Assembly: GCA_017609225.1 (NCBI GenBank)
Contig: JAFCEK010000036.1
Coordinates: forward strand, 1 to 8,407
Length of the DNA: 8,407 bases
Direction: 5' to 3'
Source of the DNA: Candidatus Aenigmatarchaeota archaeon
Lineage (GTDB): Archaea > Aenigmatarchaeota > Aenigmatarchaeia > QMZP01
The notes beneath the pieces were generated by a model. That model searched no databases. It saw only the letters and a program-made list of their open reading frames with translations, and had not been told where the DNA came from. The position numbers were made by a program, and so were the translations under genes. This document shows, one piece after another, positions 5,416 to 8,407 of the stretch; the stretch's first letter is position 1; every line of letters begins with the position of its first letter.

Positions 5416-5441
5416 GGGACTTGATAATCGAGTCCCGTTTT
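5416..5441 (+). terminator. Hairpin terminator with T-run
   Basis: GGGACT (5416-5421) pairs with AGTCCC (5431-5436), extended by one T-G wobble, with a 7-nt loop GATAATC. GTTTT follows. The layout is that of a factor-independent terminator, placed 16 bp after the zinc-ribbon stop. Converging transcription from 5469 (-) could use the same stem, but it lacks a T-run on that side. Confidence 0.6.
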
Positions 5442-5468
5442 GTATTGTCAAATTAAAGGGATAATATA

Positions 5469-6071
5469 TCAAACCCTTTCCTCTGCTATTTTCCCCACTA
5501 TGGGGAGCCGTATGTCCCTGCCATGATATGCATAAAAAGCCATTGCAAGATTCAGTATAACAAACAATGCTGTTACTGCCCATGAAAAATATGTATATGC
5601 CTGGAATACAGGAGAAAGGCTTGTGATATAGAGCAGATTAACAGGGTCAAACGCCTCAGGAAAGAATATAAGAGGGACAAGCCATGAGAAAATAAAAACA
5701 GCAACAATCTCCCCGATGCCAAGGTATATTGCCTGCAGGGCATGAAACCTTGTAAACCTGTCTCCCCGTTCAGCAGCAAAATACACCACAAGCCCTGTAA
5801 GAACGGAAAAAATATATGAAATCGCAGCCAGTATGGTCCTGCCTTTGATATGGCCGGAAATTGTAATTTCCCTGTGAGCTGGAATAGGCTTTCTCATTAC
5901 AGGAATCTGCCTTCCAGCCTCCTCATGCGCTCCCATATATGCAGCATTCACAGCATCATTAACCTCCCCATGCGAATAGCCCTGCTCTATCAGCGCCTCC
6001 TTCAGGGATTCCAGGCTGTAGCCCCTGCTTACACCCTCTTTTATGTACTCCACAAGAACCCTGTCAGCCAT
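5469..6071 (-). CDS. UBA-like domain fused to DUF4870/UPF0132-like membrane protein
   Basis: A 200-aa membrane protein in two parts. Residues 1-46 (VLVEYIKEGVSRGYSLESLKEALIEQGYSHGEVNDAV) are a three-helix UBA-like module with its typical G-Y-S turns, as found at the N-terminus of several archaeal membrane proteins. After a linker (47-75), about residues 78-200 match the DUF4870/UPF0132 pattern: helix ILAAISYIFSVLTGLVVYFAA, the conserved RFTRFHALQAIYLG (105-118), further helices at about 119-137 and 160-182, and the closing G-R-D-I-R-L-P-I-V-G-K-I-A-E. The function of this family is not established. CTATTTTTAAG on the minus strand (6104-6094) lies about 27 bp from the ATG, suggesting a leaderless mRNA of its own. 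The stretch 6072-6159 holds only this promoter. Confidence 0.82.
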   Translation of the reverse strand: MADRVLVEYIKEGVSRGYSLESLKEALIEQGYSHGEVNDAVNAAYMGAHEEAGRQIPVMRKPIPAHREITISGHIKGRTILAAISYIFSVLTGLVVYFAAERGDRFTRFHALQAIYLGIGEIVAVFIFSWLVPLIFFPEAFDPVNLLYITSLSPVFQAYTYFSWAVTALFVILNLAMAFYAYHGRDIRLPIVGKIAEERV

Positions 6072-6093
6072 GTTTAATATTTATCCAGAATCT

Positions 6094-6104
6094 CTTAAAA
6101 ATAG
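6094..6104 (-). promoter_or_regulatory. TATA box of the DUF4870-like gene
   Basis: CTATTTTTAAG on the minus strand, centred about 28 bp from the ATG at 6071. No SD precedes that ATG, in keeping with leaderless transcription. Confidence 0.4.
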
Positions 6105-6159
6105 CTTTAATCGGTTTGAATACCTCCCTGTTTGTTAAATCTATGCATCACTTGACATA

Positions 6160-6525
6160 TTACCTGACAGCCTTCAGATGCTCCCTGCAGATATAATCCC
6201 TGCAAACCCTCGGCTTGGTTTTGTGAATCCTGCAGCCCGCCTTTTTTCCCTTGCTCTCAAAAAAAGGGCACTGCCTGTATTTCCTTCCTGTTTCTGGATT
6301 AAACCAGATATCTGCTGCCACCAGCCTGCCCTGCGGTTGTTTGCGGAAGCCGGCAGTACGGGGCTTTCCCTCTTCACCTTTGTATATCGGCCTTGTCATT
6401 GCCAGCAAATCTTTCCTGCCTTCCCTTTTCCATCTTTCCAGATCCTCAACACTGGCAAAGATAAAATCCCAGTTCTCCATGCAGCATTTCCCGCATCTCA
6501 CGCATTCCCATATATTCATGTCCAT
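6160..6525 (-). CDS. YkgJ-type CxxCxxCC cysteine-cluster protein
   Basis: A 121-aa protein of the YkgJ family (zinc- or iron-chelating cluster). The first motif is C8-x2-C11-x2-C14-C15 (CVRCGKCC). The second half has the family's CPFF (C86), GCRIHKTKP with C98 and H101, then RVCRDYIC with C108 and C113. All expected metal ligands are present, so it should bind a metal ion or cluster. Members occur widely; the biochemical role is unsettled, though metal chelation is the usual description. It begins 22 bp after the stop of the kinase-like gene with no promoter of its own that I can see, so the two form an operon. M1 is at 6525; a second Met two codons later (6519) is equally possible, since no SD marks either. 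Confidence 0.88.
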   Translation of the reverse strand: MDMNIWECVRCGKCCMENWDFIFASVEDLERWKREGRKDLLAMTRPIYKGEEGKPRTAGFRKQPQGRLVAADIWFNPETGRKYRQCPFFESKGKKAGCRIHKTKPRVCRDYICREHLKAVR

Positions 6526-6547
6526 AAAACCAATTAATGATTATCAG

Positions 6548-7327
6548 TCAGCAGTTAACAATGTTTTGGTGCTCTCTGTTATACTGAAATACTTCACTGA
6601 GTGTACTCTCTATATTTTCAAGATTTTGCCTGAGAAAATCTAACCACCTTGTCTGTTCTTTTCCGGATAGATTCATAGCATCAATAACTTCTCTAAAATA
6701 ATTGTCAGCAGACATTAATATGTTAATTGCCGGGGAATACAGCTTAATATACCTTCTTTTTTCATCCCGAACAATATCAGCCTCATAAATAGCAGATCCC
6801 CCAAAAGACATTTTTTCTTTTTTTCTTCGCCGACTACCGCCGCATTGGTCCAAAACAACCAGTTTATTTTCTAATATCCCATAATTAAAAACATGTCTAT
6901 CAAAATCATCATTAGCAAAACAGGCTACTAAATGCTGTACCTGTCTATCTGTAATTGGTTTTGAAATATATCCCTGTCCAGCTGGATGTCTATGCCTTTT
7001 TTCAGGGGGAACCCAGTCAGGTACAGGTTTATCACCCAGAAACCACCACTTTGGTTCCATATCTGGAAGATATTCCACTAAATATCCGGGATAATCAGGA
7101 TGTGTCCTAATTTTAGGGCTTAAAACATCAAAATCATAAAGAAGCGCCTGTAAATGATACCCTAGGAATTCTCTAATATGTTCGTCACCAACATATAGCC
7201 TTTTGCCTAACCATAAATTTCCGTCTTTATCTTGGATTAATGGCTTTGTTGGTGTTCTGGTAATCCCTCTTACTTTTACTGCTCCCATCTCTCTTATATT
7301 CCCATCCAAAACTATTTTGTCTACCAT
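6548..7327 (-). CDS. Atypical (HipA/PI-kinase-like) kinase fold protein
   Basis: A 259-aa protein with the residue pattern of atypical protein/lipid kinases. The N-lobe has a glycine/basic strand with K42 (NLWLGKRLYVG) and E53 in a following helix; a hinge-like YLVEYLPDM is at 82-90. The catalytic loop reads N-D-D-F-D143-R-H145-V-F-N148, the DxHxxN pattern of HipA and PI3/4-kinase-like folds. LVVLDQCGG supplies the metal-binding D160 (DxG position). A helical C-terminal part (about 205-250) follows. A phosphotransfer function is inferred from these motifs; the substrate is unknown and the family is not one I can name. It differs from its neighbours: two 60-nt lines I counted (6841-6960) are 33% and 35% GC against 50% for a line in the inositol-phosphate synthase gene (781-840), and Leu is mostly TTA. 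The Arg run RRR near 166-168 uses CGG and CGA, rare in this window. A 22-bp gap separates it from YkgJ. Confidence 0.7.
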   Translation of the reverse strand: MVDKIVLDGNIREMGAVKVRGITRTPTKPLIQDKDGNLWLGKRLYVGDEHIREFLGYHLQALLYDFDVLSPKIRTHPDYPGYLVEYLPDMEPKWWFLGDKPVPDWVPPEKRHRHPAGQGYISKPITDRQVQHLVACFANDDFDRHVFNYGILENKLVVLDQCGGSRRRKKEKMSFGGSAIYEADIVRDEKRRYIKLYSPAINILMSADNYFREVIDAMNLSGKEQTRWLDFLRQNLENIESTLSEVFQYNREHQNIVNC

Positions 7328-7341
7328 ATTAATTCAGTTAA

Positions 7342-7376
7342 TAGCTACTTTATAAATATTTAACTACTTTATAGAT
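7342..7376 (-). promoter_or_regulatory. Promoter of the kinase-like gene with tandem direct repeats
   Basis: Two 16-bp copies, 7342-7357 (TAGCTACTTTATAAAT) and 7361-7376 (TAACTACTTTATAGAT), match at 14 of 16 positions with a 19-bp period. Read on the minus strand the proximal copy contains TTTATAAAG, about 25 bp from the ATG at 7327, which is a good TATA box for a leaderless mRNA. The repeat may be a duplicated TATA region or a pair of regulator sites. Confidence 0.5.
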
Positions 7377-7463
7377 GTAACATATATTGAACAGCTGACT
7401 CATGCAAATAAGCAGAATTTTCATGCAGATGTAGATAATACATCAGGTTAAAGCCGGAAATGG

Positions 7464-7472
7464 GTTTATAAA
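7464..7472 (+). promoter_or_regulatory. TATA box of the radical-SAM gene (leaderless)
   Basis: GTTTATAAA centred about 27 bp before the ATG at 7495, with purine-rich GGAAATGG upstream as a BRE-like element. The region 7328-7463 otherwise holds the divergent kinase-like promoter and two TCATGCA words (7400 and 7421). Confidence 0.55.
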
Positions 7473-7494
7473 ATTAACAGCAATACAATAAAAA

Positions 7495-8307
7495 ATGAAG
7501 AAAATAGCACTTGTCCAGCCGCTTAAATACAGATTTGATGACAGTTTTAATGGAAGCCTTGGTCTTGCATATATAAGCGCTGATTTAAGAAACAGGGGCT
7601 ATAAAACCAGGATTTTTGATGCAAATAATATGGAGGGGGATATAGCTGATGAAATTGTTGCATTTGAGCCTGATGGAATTGGTATAACACTAACCTCAAT
7701 TCCCGGTGAGGAAACAGCAAAGCTTGTAAATAAACTGAAACTGGAAAACCCTGATGCTCCTGTAATGCTTGGAGGACCGTCATTTACTCTGCTGCCTGAC
7801 TATTGCCTTGAAGCAGTAACCAGGGCTGATTTTGGCATCAGAGGAGATGGAATTCCTGCTGCTGCAGTTGCATTTGACTTGTTTTTTAAACAAAAAGACA
7901 TTTCCTCTGTTAAAGGCATTGTATACAGAGATGGCTCGGGGATTAAAGGAAACGGGTTTTCTTCGTATGATTTAAGTGCATGGCCCAATGCAGACCGCTC
8001 CGGGATGAGAAATAAAACAATAGAAGGATTAAATTTCTATGAAATTGTTTCTTCGGTTGGGTGCGGGGGAAGATGCACGTTCTGCGTAACGCCTGAATTG
8101 AGAAAAGGGATTTCAGTAAGGCCGGTTTCAAATGTTATGGAAGAAATGAAACAACTCCCAGGCAATGCAAGGAATTTTCATTTTTATGACGAAAATTTTC
8201 TTGGTATAGAGGGGCATCTGGATGATATTTGCTTTGGGATGAAATCAAAGGGGGTTGACGGATTTATATCATTTGATGCAAGAGCAGATGATATTTTAAA
8301 TAATTAA
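7495..8307 (+). pseudogene. B12-binding radical-SAM protein, C-terminally truncated
   Basis: The protein starts with a cobalamin-binding-like Rossmann domain (about residues 1-130: KKIALVQPL, SLGLAYISADLRNRGYKTRIFDAN, PDGIGITLTS, APVMLGGP, RGDG), lacking the DxHxxG base-off histidine motif, as in many members. The radical-SAM part starts near 180 and has the intact iron-sulfur motif C190-G-G-R-C194-T-F-C197, then RPVSNVMEEM and FHFYDENFLG (228-237). It stops after SFDARADDILNN at residue 270, about three strands into a barrel that normally needs six, while full proteins of this class have about 450-500 residues. The AdoMet-binding and substrate-binding C-terminal half is absent, so the product is likely inactive. 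The break coincides with hairpin-rich DNA starting 2 bp after the stop. Either an insertion or a real early stop would explain it. Confidence 0.8.
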
Positions 8308-8309
8308 TT

Positions 8310-8331
8310 CCACCAGTGTGTTCACTGGTGG
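8310..8331. repeat. Perfect 9-bp hairpin, 4-nt loop
   Basis: CCACCAGTG (8310-8318), loop TGTT, CACTGGTGG (8323-8331). It begins 2 bp after the radical-SAM TAA. There is no T-run after it on either strand, so it is not a simple terminator. Such sub-terminal hairpins are typical of IS200/IS605-type element ends, but no transposase is in view. Confidence 0.7.
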
Positions 8332-8378
8332 TCTCCAAAAGGACTAATTCTAGCAATCCAATAATAAAATGGAGTAGT

Positions 8379-8406
8379 TAGGTTAGCCTATTGCTAGGCT
8401 AACCTA
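8379..8406. repeat. Perfect 12-bp hairpin, 4-nt loop, at window edge
   Basis: TAGGTTAGCCTA (8379-8390), loop TTGC, TAGGCTAACCTA (8395-8406). The loop and part of the right arm (ATTGCTAG, 8390-8397) are also complementary to CTAGCAAT at 8350-8357, so two structures exclude each other. CTCCA (8333-8337) and TGGAG (8370-8374) could pair and bring hairpins 1 and 2 together. The element runs off the window. Confidence 0.7.
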
Positions 8407-8407
8407 T

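Noticed and set aside
5416..5436. Anticodon-arm-like or T-arm-like stem suggesting a tRNA
   Set aside because: The 7-nt loop GATAATC lacks U33 in the anticodon position, and no acceptor or D/T arms flank it.
6178..6537. A 119-codon plus-strand frame
   Set aside because: It is antisense to the YkgJ-type gene, whose cysteine motifs are intact; the antisense frame has no family features.
7400..7427. Two TCATGCA words 21 bp apart upstream of the radical-SAM promoter
   Set aside because: Only seven shared bases, no dyad, and no clear regulator; kept out as a feature.
8316..8320. GTGTG as a possible group II intron 5' end
   Set aside because: The pentamer falls inside the first hairpin and no intron-encoded protein or domain V is in view; too little sequence to support it.

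Overview
The window is archaeal chromosome. The clearest signs are three archaeal/eukaryotic-type ribosomal protein genes in a row (L7Ae, S28e, L24e), a diphthine synthase, and TATA boxes 24-29 bp upstream of several start codons with no room for a leader (leaderless transcription). Genes with a leader carry GGAGG-like Shine-Dalgarno (SD) sequences. Genes are short and tightly packed, and Arg is almost always AGG/AGA in the genes I read by codon. A small-genome (DPANN-like) lineage is possible but not proven; no rRNA or tRNA gene is visible.

Layout. 56-1159 (-) encodes myo-inositol-phosphate synthase, divergent from a PadR-family repressor (1265-1582, +). Their shared promoter region holds two copies of one palindromic operator exactly 50 bp apart, each just downstream of a TATA box, so PadR probably represses both genes. 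Next comes a compact CPA2 Na+/H+ antiporter (1661-2662, +). The ribosomal cluster L7Ae-S28e-L24e (2720-3485, +) then converges on diphthine synthase (3496-4203, -), with an unrecognised 163-aa gene upstream of it (4232-4723, -).

The middle is accessory in character: a possible 30-aa peptide (4829-4921), a three-helix membrane protein whose SD sits in the loop of a hairpin (4983-5264), and an overlapping zinc-ribbon microprotein (5257-5400) ended by a hairpin terminator. On the minus strand follow a UBA-like plus DUF4870-like membrane protein (5469-6071), and a two-gene unit in which an atypical kinase-like protein (6548-7327) is followed 22 bp later by a YkgJ-type CxxCxxCC protein (6160-6525). 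The kinase-like gene has lower GC and TTA-rich leucine codons, suggesting transfer.

The window ends in a B12-binding/radical-SAM gene (7495-8307, +) that stops about halfway through the radical-SAM barrel. Directly after its stop lie two near-perfect hairpins and a set of competing pairings that run to the window edge. This looks like the end of an inserted element or a structured RNA, and it is the most unexplained part. The best candidates for something new are the kinase-like/YkgJ pair with its repeat-bearing promoter, the structured end after the broken radical-SAM gene, and the 163-aa orphan.
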